A stretch of DNA of 64,000 bases, taken from assembly GCF_002954665.1 (NCBI RefSeq), contig NZ_MSCM01000001.1, forward strand, positions 2,254,290 to 2,318,289, in the 5' to 3' direction. Source of the DNA: Polaribacter glomeratus (GTDB lineage Bacteria; Bacteroidota; Bacteroidia; Flavobacteriales; Flavobacteriaceae). The notes beneath the pieces are model-generated. The model searched no databases. It was not told the DNA's origin and was given only the letters and a program-made list of their open reading frames with translations. Shown piece after piece: positions 1 through 8,200 of the stretch (positions within the stretch are counted from its first letter, which is position 1; every line of letters begins with the position of its first letter). The position numbers were made by a program, and so were the translations under genes.

Positions 1-63
1 ACCAATCAAAGTGCTTTTGCCATCATCTACACTTCCTGCTGTTGCTATTTTTAGTACTTTCAT
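1..63 (-). CDS. cysN: Sulfate adenylyltransferase subunit 1 (CysN), 5' end only
   Basis: Only the first 21 codons are present; the gene runs off the left edge. The reading from 63 leftwards gives MKVLKIATAGSVDDGKSTLI, a G1 P-loop (GSVDDGKST) typical of the CysN GTPase. CysN couples GTP hydrolysis to formation of adenosine 5'-phosphosulfate by CysD. It lies about 100 bases downstream of cysD on the same strand, the usual CysDN arrangement. Whether the missing part carries a fused APS kinase (CysNC) cannot be seen, and this matters for which substrate the neighbouring CysH uses. Confidence 0.9.
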   Translation of the reverse strand, partial: MKVLKIATAGSVDDGKSTLIG

Positions 64-166
64 TTTTTGTTCGCTGTTGGCTTTTCGCTTATTCGCTATT
101 CGCCGATTTTTATATTCATTTTTGTTTCGCTAAAGGCTAACACCCAAATAGCTAAAAGCATTTTTT

Positions 167-1072
167 CTAGAAATACCCTTGTTGTTTTCTTTTTTCCATG
201 GCAGCTTCTGAACGTTTGTCATCAATTCTTGCGCCTCTCTCTGAAATGGTCGATGCTCTAATTTCTTTAACAACTGCATCAATAGTCGCTGCTTCAGAAA
301 GAACAGCTGCGGTACAACTCATGTCTCCAACAGTTCTGAATCTCACCAATCTATGCGCCACTCGTTCACTTTCTTCTCGATATACAATTTCGTCATCAGA
401 AGACCAAATCATACCGTCTCTTAAAAAAGTAGGTCTGATGTGCGCAAAATAAATAGAAGGAATTTCTATATTTTCTTGTTTGATATACGACCAAACATCT
501 AATTCTGTCCAATTAGAAATAGGAAAAACACGTACATTTTGTCCTAAATCAATTCTACCGTTTAACATGTCAAATACTTCTGGACGTTGATTTTTTTCAT
601 CCCATTGCCCAAAATCGTCTCTTACAGAAAAAATTCTTTCTTTGGCTCTCGCTTTTTCCTCGTCTCTTCTTGCGCCACCAATACAAGCATCAAAACCAAA
701 CTCTTCAATAGCATCTAAAAGGGTTTCTGTTTGCAACATATTTCTACTTGCATATCTGCCTGTTTCTTCTTTTACTCTTCCAGAATCGATGTTATCTTGA
801 ACGTTTCTAACAATTAATTCAACACCTAATTCTTTCACTAATCGGTCTCTAAATTCAATCGTTTCCGGAAAATTATGACCGGTATCAATATGCATTAATG
901 GAAATGGAATTTTCGCCGGATAAAACGCTTTTTGCGCCAAACGTACTAATGTAATACTGTCTTTTCCACCAGAAAATAATAACACTGGTTTTTCAAACTG
1001 AGCAACTACTTCTCTAAAAATATAAATGGCTTCGCTTTCTAAAGCGTCTACTTGTATTGTTCTTTGATTCAT
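167..1072 (-). CDS. cysD: Sulfate adenylyltransferase subunit 2 (CysD)
   Basis: This is the catalytic ATP sulfurylase subunit, which makes adenosine 5'-phosphosulfate from sulfate and ATP with CysN. The PP-loop SGGKDS lies at about residues 34-39, and the C-terminus is lysine- and arginine-rich as usual. From the ATG at 1072 (MNQRTIQ) the protein is 301 aa, the normal length. In-frame ATGs at 1078 and 1102 exist, but the 1102 start lies inside cysH, and an AAAAGA stretch about 7 nt before 1072 favours that start. It is the third gene of the DUF2061-cysH-cysD-cysN operon. Confidence 0.95.
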   Translation of the reverse strand: MNQRTIQVDALESEAIYIFREVVAQFEKPVLLFSGGKDSITLVRLAQKAFYPAKIPFPLMHIDTGHNFPETIEFRDRLVKELGVELIVRNVQDNIDSGRVKEETGRYASRNMLQTETLLDAIEEFGFDACIGGARRDEEKARAKERIFSVRDDFGQWDEKNQRPEVFDMLNGRIDLGQNVRVFPISNWTELDVWSYIKQENIEIPSIYFAHIRPTFLRDGMIWSSDDEIVYREESERVAHRLVRFRTVGDMSCTAAVLSEAATIDAVVKEIRASTISERGARIDDKRSEAAMEKRKQQGYF

Positions 1073-1083
1073 AATCATGTCTT

Positions 1084-1698
1084 TTAAATATGCAAACCAC
1101 ATTCTCTGTTGTTTTCTACTTTTGTTGGATCGAAATAAACAAACTCATTTGGTAATTTTTTTTCAACTAAATAAGCGTCTAATTGTTCATCTGTCCAGTT
1201 GTAAAACGGACTTACTTTTACAATTCCGTCTTTACTTTGAGAAACAACATCAATACTATTTCTAAAGGCAGTTTGACCTTTTCTTAAATTTGTAAACCAC
1301 ACATCTGGCTGATGCTCTTTCATTGCTCTAGCAAATGGTTCTAACTTTACTTGCTCTGTAAATAGTGTATGTTTTGGATCTTCTATAGCCGGAACTCCTA
1401 AAACCACATTTCTATGCGCAACTGTTTGTTTTGGTGTATATAAATGAATGTTTAAATTCAGTTTTTTGATGATTTCCTCCGCGTGTTTATAAGTCTGCAC
1501 AGTATTATATCCTGTATCGCACCAAATTACTTTAATGTCTTTTTGCACCTCAGTAACTGCTTTTAAAATAGCCACTTCATAAGGTCTAAAGTTGGTCGTA
1601 ATTACTGGATTTTTCCCAAAAGAGATTGCCCATGAAATAATTTCTGCCGGACTTTTATCTTGTAATTCTTTGTTGATTTCTTCTAAATTCAAACTCAT
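1084..1698 (-). CDS. cysH: Phosphoadenylyl/adenylyl-sulfate reductase family protein (CysH)
   Basis: The protein reduces activated sulfate to sulfite in assimilatory sulfate reduction. The family's C-terminal catalytic motif is present (ECGLH at the very end), as are the DTGYNT strand and the PAPS-reductase fold. From the ATG at 1698 it is 204 aa; that ATG overlaps the stop of the preceding gene (TAATG), indicating translational coupling. Longer in-frame starts at 1707 and 1725 lie inside that gene. Only two cysteines occur in the protein, so the CC...CxxC ligands of the iron-sulfur APS reductases are missing. It should therefore be either PAPS-specific, as E. coli CysH is, or a cluster-free APS reductase. 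Confidence 0.88.
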   Translation of the reverse strand: MSLNLEEINKELQDKSPAEIISWAISFGKNPVITTNFRPYEVAILKAVTEVQKDIKVIWCDTGYNTVQTYKHAEEIIKKLNLNIHLYTPKQTVAHRNVVLGVPAIEDPKHTLFTEQVKLEPFARAMKEHQPDVWFTNLRKGQTAFRNSIDVVSQSKDGIVKVSPFYNWTDEQLDAYLVEKKLPNEFVYFDPTKVENNRECGLHI

Positions 1699-1961
1699 TA
1701 TTTTCCCCATTTTAATTTGTTCCAAGCTCTCTCGTGAAAGAAATACAAGACTAATTTCGTTATAAAATCTACGGATGCTATGGATGCCGCTAAAGTTATT
1801 TTACCTGTTAAAATATACGAAACCACTAATGTATCTAGGGTTCCAATAATTCTCCAGCTTAAAGCTTTCGCAATACTTCTTACTGGTTTTTCAGAAACTT
1901 TATCCTCTTCAAAACTGTGTTCTGCAATTTTTTTACTGAAAATCATCTGCGCTGCAATCAT
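1698..1961 (-). CDS. DUF2061 small membrane protein
   Basis: This 87-residue protein has the DUF2061 pattern: an RSIAKALSWRIIGTLDT entry followed by two hydrophobic segments (about residues 35-52 and 57-75) and a basic tail. The function of the family is unknown; it is frequently found with sulfate-assimilation genes, and a role in sulfur-compound transport or membrane anchoring is only inference. It is the first gene of the cys operon, shares one base with the cysH start, and begins about 38 nt after the predicted transcription start near 2000. An alternative ATG at 1946 would remove five residues. Confidence 0.85.
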   Translation of the reverse strand: MIAAQMIFSKKIAEHSFEEDKVSEKPVRSIAKALSWRIIGTLDTLVVSYILTGKITLAASIASVDFITKLVLYFFHERAWNKLKWGK

Positions 1962-1983
1962 AAAAATTAAGCATTTTTATTAC

Positions 1984-2000
1984 CCTACTAGATTAATAGG
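1984..2000. promoter_or_regulatory. Candidate operator box 1 at the cys promoter
   Basis: The stretch CCTACTAGATTAATAGG is an imperfect palindrome (CCTA/TAGG ends) lying exactly on the predicted start of transcription of the cys operon. A related copy is found at 2064-2079. A repressor bound here would block initiation. The neighbouring Rrf2 regulator is the obvious candidate binder, but this is inference from position only. Confidence 0.5.
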
Positions 2001-2005
2001 ATACG

Positions 2006-2037
2006 CAAACCTACAGCTTATTTTTATAAAAACTCAA
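2006..2037 (-). promoter_or_regulatory. Promoter of the cys operon
   Basis: On the minus strand the box TAGGTTTG (2006-2013) matches the Bacteroidetes -7 consensus TAnnTTTG. A TTG at 2035-2037 is 21 bp upstream, the right distance for the -33 element. Transcription should start near 2000, 38 nt before the DUF2061 ATG. Confidence 0.7.
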
Positions 2038-2063
2038 GATAAAATAGTTAAAATAATAATTAC

Positions 2064-2079
2064 CCTATAGATTTAATAG
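2064..2079. promoter_or_regulatory. Candidate operator box 2 upstream of the cys promoter
   Basis: CTATAGATTTAATAG (2065-2079) is a CTAT-N7-ATAG palindrome, preceded by TACC like box 1. It lies 80 bp from box 1 on the upstream side of the -33 element. The similarity in sequence and orientation of the two boxes suggests one regulator binding both. Confidence 0.45.
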
Positions 2080-2189
2080 ATTAATAATAAAAAGGGGTTT
2101 GTTTTAAGAATATGCTAGCACTATAAGGATGTAGTTAAAGAAATATTTTAAGAATAAGTAATGCCTGTAAAAAGACGTGTTTGAAAAAC

Positions 2190-3410
2190 TTAAAAAGTTT
2201 TACCTAAAGTAAATTGAAGCGGAACCGCAACACCATCATTTCCTGTAAAAATGTTTCCATTTGAGTAGTGCATAATGCGCAATTCGAAGTTATACTTTCT
2301 TTCTTTTCCGAAGAAAACACCAAAACCCATCGTATCTTGGTAGGTGATTTTTGGACCAGTTTCTAAGCCATCAATATCGCTTTTTGTTAAAAAAGTTGGG
2401 CCAATTATAGAATAGTTTGTGTAGAAATCGAAGTCTTTTTTTCTTAATAGATAAAAACGTAAAACAGGAAATATTGAAAACGCAAAAACGTTTTCGTTTG
2501 TTAGTTCAGACTGAAAAGCAGTTACACTTGCGCCCCAATCTAAAGAAAAAATCTTTTCTGTTCTAAAAATCAATCTTTGATAAGTTACCGAAAACGCATG
2601 TTTTGCTTTTACTTGTCCTACCCAAAAAACAGGAATTCCGAAACTCTCAAAACTTCCTACTTTTAAACTCATCCCAAAAAAACGATTTACCCCAAAACCA
2701 ATCGCACTTGTGCCATAACTTACTTGCAGAATATTGGTTGGAAAAAAATGTTCGTTGCTGGCAAATTCTTGTGCCTTTTTAGCATCAAGTTGTTGCAAAT
2801 GATATTCAAAACCCAAAGAAACTTGCGATATTGAAGGCTGATTATGCTTTGTTGATTTTGGTAAAAATGTTCCGTTTAAAGACAATCTCCATTTATTATT
2901 TAAACGGTGTTGCAACCCAAAACCATATAACAAACTTCCATAATGCGCATCTTCATAGATTTCTTTATCATCTATTAAAAAACCAAATCTTGTTAAATTT
3001 GCGATTCCTGCTTCTGCATAAAAAGAAGTGTTTTTATGTAATTTAAAATCTTTTTTAAGTGACAAAGACCAAGCGTTTATCCAAACACTTCTATCATAAC
3101 CAATGTTATTTACATTGTCGTATTTAAACCAAGAAGCGGGTCTCATTGTTCCGAATTGCAGGGCCAAATCATCCGTTAATTTATGTCCTAGCAACAATCT
3201 TCCAGAAAACCAATTTCTGCTAAAAGTTTCTGTTTGATATCCATCAATTAAATTATCGTTTGAAAACGGATAAAAAACACCTCCTAAATTGATACTATAA
3301 TACGATTTTGATAAAAAGTTCGTCAGCTTCGTTTTTGATTCATTTTCATCCTGACTAAACATAGTAAATGAAATCAGCAAAATTAGAAGGAGTAGCAAGT
3401 TTTTTTTCAT
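2190..3410 (-). CDS. Outer-membrane beta-barrel protein with PagL-like (acyloxyacyl hydrolase) C-terminus
   Basis: The ATG at 3410 gives a 406-residue protein starting with a signal peptide (MKKNLLLLLILLISF, cleavage after FSQ). Alternating aromatic and polar strands suggest two barrel domains: an OmpA-like one at about 30-205 and a PagL-like one at about 220-406. Near the end is the lipid A deacylase signature HYSNGN (His381, Ser383) followed by N-x-G. PagL enzymes remove the 3-O acyl chain of lipid A in the outer membrane. The glutamate that completes the triad about 12 residues after the serine is not there (Ala/Val instead), so activity is uncertain. The start in front of 3410 is a TTG and less likely. 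The gene follows the Rrf2 regulator by 30 bases. Confidence 0.75.
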   Translation of the reverse strand: MKKNLLLLLILLISFTMFSQDENESKTKLTNFLSKSYYSINLGGVFYPFSNDNLIDGYQTETFSRNWFSGRLLLGHKLTDDLALQFGTMRPASWFKYDNVNNIGYDRSVWINAWSLSLKKDFKLHKNTSFYAEAGIANLTRFGFLIDDKEIYEDAHYGSLLYGFGLQHRLNNKWRLSLNGTFLPKSTKHNQPSISQVSLGFEYHLQQLDAKKAQEFASNEHFFPTNILQVSYGTSAIGFGVNRFFGMSLKVGSFESFGIPVFWVGQVKAKHAFSVTYQRLIFRTEKIFSLDWGASVTAFQSELTNENVFAFSIFPVLRFYLLRKKDFDFYTNYSIIGPTFLTKSDIDGLETGPKITYQDTMGFGVFFGKERKYNFELRIMHYSNGNIFTGNDGVAVPLQFTLGKTF

Positions 3411-3440
3411 CCGAAGTAGCGCGCTTTTTATCAAAAGATA

Positions 3441-3860
3441 TTACGATTTATTGATTGTTAAATCCGCCAATGTGGTGTTTCTAAAAATTTGAAGTGTACT
3501 ATCTCTCACTTGAAGCATTAAATTATGAACAGCACAGGCATTTTCATCCGGACAGTCATCACACTTTTCATAAAAATTTAAACTTACACAAGGAACCATA
3601 GAAATTGGGCCTTCTAAAATTCTCATAATCGCTGTCATTTCTATTTCAGAAGGTTCTTTGAGTAAATAAGAACCTCCACCTTTTCCTTTTTTAGAACCCA
3701 AAAAGCCGTTTTTACGAAGCGTTAATAAAATGCTTTCTAAAAACTTCAAAGAAATATTTTCACTTTTAGCTATCGTAGCAATTTGAACGGGTATTTTATT
3801 TTCCTGCTTCGCTAAATAAGTAAGTGCTTTAATTCCGTATTTTGTTTTCTTTGAGAGCAT
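3441..3860 (-). CDS. Rrf2-family transcriptional regulator
   Basis: The 139-residue protein has the Rrf2 layout: an N-terminal winged helix (MLSKKTKYGIKALTYLA, recognition helix around residues 33-50), a GKGGGS wing at about 60-65, and a cysteine-containing segment C-x9-C-x2-C-x5-C at about 91-110 that could hold an iron-sulfur cluster as in IscR. Members include CymR (cysteine metabolism) and IscR. It sits between metZ and the cys operon, 27 bases after metZ, so control of sulfur assimilation is a reasonable inference. Candidate target palindromes lie at 1984-2000 and 2064-2079. Confidence 0.9.
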   Translation of the reverse strand: MLSKKTKYGIKALTYLAKQENKIPVQIATIAKSENISLKFLESILLTLRKNGFLGSKKGKGGGSYLLKEPSEIEMTAIMRILEGPISMVPCVSLNFYEKCDDCPDENACAVHNLMLQVRDSTLQIFRNTTLADLTINKS

Positions 3861-3887
3861 AAAACAAAACTACACAAATAAATGGTA

Positions 3888-5057
3888 TTATTCAGCATTC
3901 AAAGCTTGCTCAATATCTTCAATAATATCTAAAACATTTTCTAAACCAACAGAAATGCGCACCAAACCATCTGTAATACCAACTTCTAATCTATCTTCTT
4001 CAGTCAAACGCCCGTGCGTTGTAGACGAAGGGTGCGTAACAATCGTTCTTGTATCGCCCAAATTTGCAGATAACGAACACATTTTAATATTGTCTAAAAA
4101 CTTTCTTCCTGCCTCAATGCCGCCTTTAATTTCGAAAGCAACAATATTTCCGCCTAACGACATTTGTTTTTTTGCCACTTCATATTGAGGATGAGATTTT
4201 AAAAAAGGATATTTTACAAATTCAACATTTTTATTTCCTTCTAAAAAGCTTGCCACTTTTAAAGCATTTTCTGCATGTTTTTCCACTCGGATTGATAAAG
4301 TCTCTAAACTTTTTGATAAAACCCACGCATTAAAAGGAGACATTGCAGGACCGGTATTTCTTGCAAAAAGATAAATTTCTCGCATCAAATCTTCTTTACC
4401 AACTGTTACGCCGCCTAAAACTCTACCTTGACCATCAATTAATTTTGTTGCCGAATGAATTACTAAATCCGCGCCGAATTTAATAGGTTGTTGCACGTAT
4501 GGCGTTGCAAAACAGTTGTCTACAATAAAAATTAAGTGGTGCTTTTTGGCGATTTTACCAATAACTTCTAAATCTAAAATATCTACAGCCGGATTTGTAG
4601 GTGTTTCTATATATAAAATCTTCGTATTTTCTTTAATTAAACTTTCTACCAAATCAACTTCATCTACCTTAAAATAAGAAGTTTCAATATTCCATTTTGG
4701 TAAATATTTGGTAAACATACTGTGCGTTGAGCCAAAGACCGAACGGCACGAAACAATATGATCGCCGGCATTTAACAAAGCGGCAAATGTTGAAAAGATT
4801 GCAGACATTCCGGTTGCAAAAGCGTACCCCGTTTCTGCACCTTCCATCGCAACAATTTTATCTACAAATTCCGTTGTATTCGGGTTTGTAAATCGGCTGT
4901 ATAAATTTCGTTCTTTTTCTTCTGCGAAGGATGCACGCATCTCTTCTGCATCCTCAAAAACAAAACTTGATGTTAAATATAAAGGTGTAGAATGTTCTGA
5001 AAACTGAGACCTTTCCGTCTGATTTCTAATTGCTTGTGTTTCGAAATGTTTGCTCAT
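3888..5057 (-). CDS. metZ: O-succinyl/O-acetylhomoserine sulfhydrylase or cystathionine gamma-synthase (MetZ-type)
   Basis: This is a PLP enzyme of the Cys/Met metabolism family, 389 aa. The PLP lysine is Lys205 in HSATKLIDGQGR, and the family's YSRFTNPN and ETPTNP segments are present. The GQGR after the lysine and overall length resemble MetZ. It would join an activated homoserine with sulfide or cysteine, in line with the MetX and MetY genes upstream. Substrate choice within this family cannot be settled from sequence alone. It is separated by 176 bases from the fusion gene upstream and is followed closely by the Rrf2 gene. Confidence 0.8.
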   Translation of the reverse strand: MSKHFETQAIRNQTERSQFSEHSTPLYLTSSFVFEDAEEMRASFAEEKERNLYSRFTNPNTTEFVDKIVAMEGAETGYAFATGMSAIFSTFAALLNAGDHIVSCRSVFGSTHSMFTKYLPKWNIETSYFKVDEVDLVESLIKENTKILYIETPTNPAVDILDLEVIGKIAKKHHLIFIVDNCFATPYVQQPIKFGADLVIHSATKLIDGQGRVLGGVTVGKEDLMREIYLFARNTGPAMSPFNAWVLSKSLETLSIRVEKHAENALKVASFLEGNKNVEFVKYPFLKSHPQYEVAKKQMSLGGNIVAFEIKGGIEAGRKFLDNIKMCSLSANLGDTRTIVTHPSSTTHGRLTEEDRLEVGITDGLVRISVGLENVLDIIEDIEQALNAE

Positions 5058-5206
5058 ATTTTTTATTAGATTGTAAGACCGCTTTTGTTTTTAGAATCAA
5101 GAACCAGGATAAATTTCGATTTAAAAATCAAAATAATTACAAAGAACTATAACTCTCTTATTTCTTTTGTCCTGTATCTTTTTTAACTGTTCTTAATTGA
5201 CTGAAT

Positions 5207-5230
5207 ACTGCCAACTAAAAACTGTCAACT
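5207..5230. repeat. Short direct repeat ACTGCCAACT / ACTGTCAACT
   Basis: Two near-identical decamers (5207-5216 and 5221-5230) lie immediately after the stop codon of the metX-thrA fusion gene. Such strings are common between flavobacterial genes. The rest of the 5058-5233 gap shows no clear promoter or hairpin. Confidence 0.4.
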
Positions 5231-5233
5231 ATT

Positions 5234-8200
5234 TTAATCATTATGTTTTGCCAATCTTAAAATATCACCAAAAACACCTCTTGCCGTTACGCTTGCTCCT
5301 GCTCCTGCTCCTTGAATTACAATAGGTTGTTCTCCGTACGATTCTGTGTAAATTTCAAAAATTGCGTCTGATCCTTTTAAAGAACCTAAAGGTGTGTTTA
5401 TCGGAGTGGAAACTAATTTTACTTCTAAATTTCCTTTTTCTTTGGATAAATCTCCACTTAATTCTCCAATATAACGTAAAACATGATTTGGTTTCTGATT
5501 GTCTTTTAAGGTCTGATATTCTTCATTTAGCAATTCTAAATTGCATAAAAATTCATCAGCAGAACCTTTTCTTAAATTAATCGGAATTAAATTTTTAATT
5601 TCCACTTCATTCAATTCATTTTCTAATTCTAATTCCCGCGCTAAAATCAGTAATTTTCTAGCAACATCATTTCCTCCTAAATCTTCCCGCGGATCTGGTT
5701 CTGTAAATCCTTTGTCAATTGCCTCTTTTAATACGTTCGAAAACGCAACATCATCCGAAGAAAAATTATTAAATAAATAACTTAAACTTCCAGAAAATAC
5801 ACCTCTAATTTTGGTGATATTCTCTCCTGATTCATGCAATAAACGTATTGTATCAATCAAAGGCAAACCTGCACCAACATTGGTTTCGTACAAATATTGT
5901 TTTTTATATTCTTTTAATTTTGCTCTTATTTCTTTGTAAAAATCAAAAGACAAGGTATTTGCAATTTTATTACAAGAAACCAAATCGAAACCAGCCTCAA
6001 TAAAAGGAATATAATTACTTACAAAAGCGACACTTGCGGTATTATCAACAAGTATTAAATTCTCAAAATGATGTGTTTTTGAAAATTCAATAATGTCATC
6101 TACCGAAACATTCTCATCACCATTTTCTAGTAAATCTTGTTTCCAGTTTTTAGACACGCCGTTTTTAGCTAACAACACTTTTTTAGAGTTTGCGACTGCA
6201 AAAACATTCAACTGAATTTTTCTGCGTTCTAAAACTGATTGCGTGTTTTCAATAATTTGATCAATTAATGTTCCGCCAACCAAACCTTTACCAAAAATAG
6301 CAATGTTTATTTTCTTGGTTACGCCAAAAACTTGACCATGAATTACATTTACGGCTTTGTGCAATTGGTCTTTTTTAACCACCAAACTCACATTTTTTCC
6401 GGTAACCGTGTTATTAAACAAAACGGGCACAATTTGATTTTTAATTAAGGCATTATAAGGATGATGAAATTCACTTAAATCCTGACCAATAATAGAAATA
6501 ACAGCCACATTATGTACAATTGAAATCTGATTTACATCTTGCGAATAAAAATCATTTTCAAATTCTTTTTCTAAAGCAGCAACTGCTTCTTGCGCTCTAT
6601 CAGCTTCAATAATTAAACCAATTCCTCTTTCTGATGAACCTTGAGAAATAATACTGATGCTAATATTTCGATCACTTAAAGTTTTAAAAATTCGTGCATC
6701 AACGCCCACTTTACCCAGCAAACCTCGACCTTCAAAATTTAAAAGTGCCACATTATCAATTGTTGAAATTGATTTAATTCCTTTTGTGGATGATTCTGAT
6801 GTAATTAAAGTTCCTTTATCTTCTTTGTTAAACGTGTTTAAAATTCTAAGATTGATGTTCTTTTCTAATAACGGAATAATCGTTTTTGCGTGTAAAATTG
6901 TGGTTCCTAAATTGGCTAATTCGTTCGCCTCAGAATAGGATAATTGTTCAATTTTTTTTGCGTCTGCAACCAAATCAGGGTTTGCAGTAAAAATTCCGCT
7001 AACGTGTGTGTAATTCTGCAGCTCATCTGCATCTAAAAAATTAGCTAATAAAGCTGCCGTGTAATTACTTCCGTTTCTTCCTAAAGTAGTTGTTTCTCCT
7101 TTTTTATTTGAAGATATAAAACCGGTTACAATGTTAATGGTGTCTTTATTTTTCTTGTAATAATTGATTACATTTTCTTTAGAAATGGATGTAATTGGAT
7201 GTGCATTTCCAAAATTTTCATCCGTGATAATTAGTGTTCTTGCATCTGTTGCGTTTGCAGAAATATTTTCTTTTTCTAGCAAACTTGCCAGTAATTTTAC
7301 GGATAACAATTCGCCTTGGGCTAAAACCTCATCTTTAATTTTCTGGCTATAATCGCCTAACAAAGAAACGCCTTCAAAAATGGTTTCTAATTTAGAAAAT
7401 TCTTGAGAAAAATCAACTGAACTGTTTGGTTCTAATTGATATTCTTTAAATTTTTTAAACTTTGATTTATATTCCTTTTTAGCGGCGGCTTTTTGCAGAA
7501 TCGATTCTAAATCGTTGGTCGAATTTCCTCTCGCAGAAGCAACAACCGTGATTTTTTCGTCGTTATTATATTTATTTAAAATAATTTCAATGGCATTCTT
7601 TATTCCTTTTCCGTTGGCTAAAGATTTTCCTCCAAACTTAACTACCTTCATTTTTTTCTTTCTATAATCTTTATTGAAAATTGGCTCAATAATAGTCTGT
7701 AATTGTTCATATTCAATTAAAAACGCATCATGACCGTGCACAGAATTTATTTCATTGTAGGTAACATTTTCTTTGGTTAATGCTAACTTTTTATGCGTTT
7801 GTCTGTTCTCTTCCGCAGTAAAAAACAAATCAGAATTGACACCAATAATATGAATATCCGCAGTTATTGAATCTAAAATTTCAATATTCTTCTTACCATT
7901 ATTAGTAACATCAATGGTCTTCAATAACTGATTCATCAATTTATAAGACGATAATTGATAGCGTTCTTGTAATTTATTTCCGTGGTGCAGCAACCAACTT
8001 TCTACATTAAAAATTTCTGAACCTTCATTTTTTGAACGATGAAAACGTTCTTTAAAAGATTCTGGCGTTCTGTAGCAAAGCATCGCATGCATACGGGCGT
8101 CATGCACAGGATTGCTAGAATTTACCAAAAATTGTTCCTGAATTTGGCAATTGGCGATCAACCAATCTGTAGATTTCCAATCGGTTGCAACGGGGATAAA

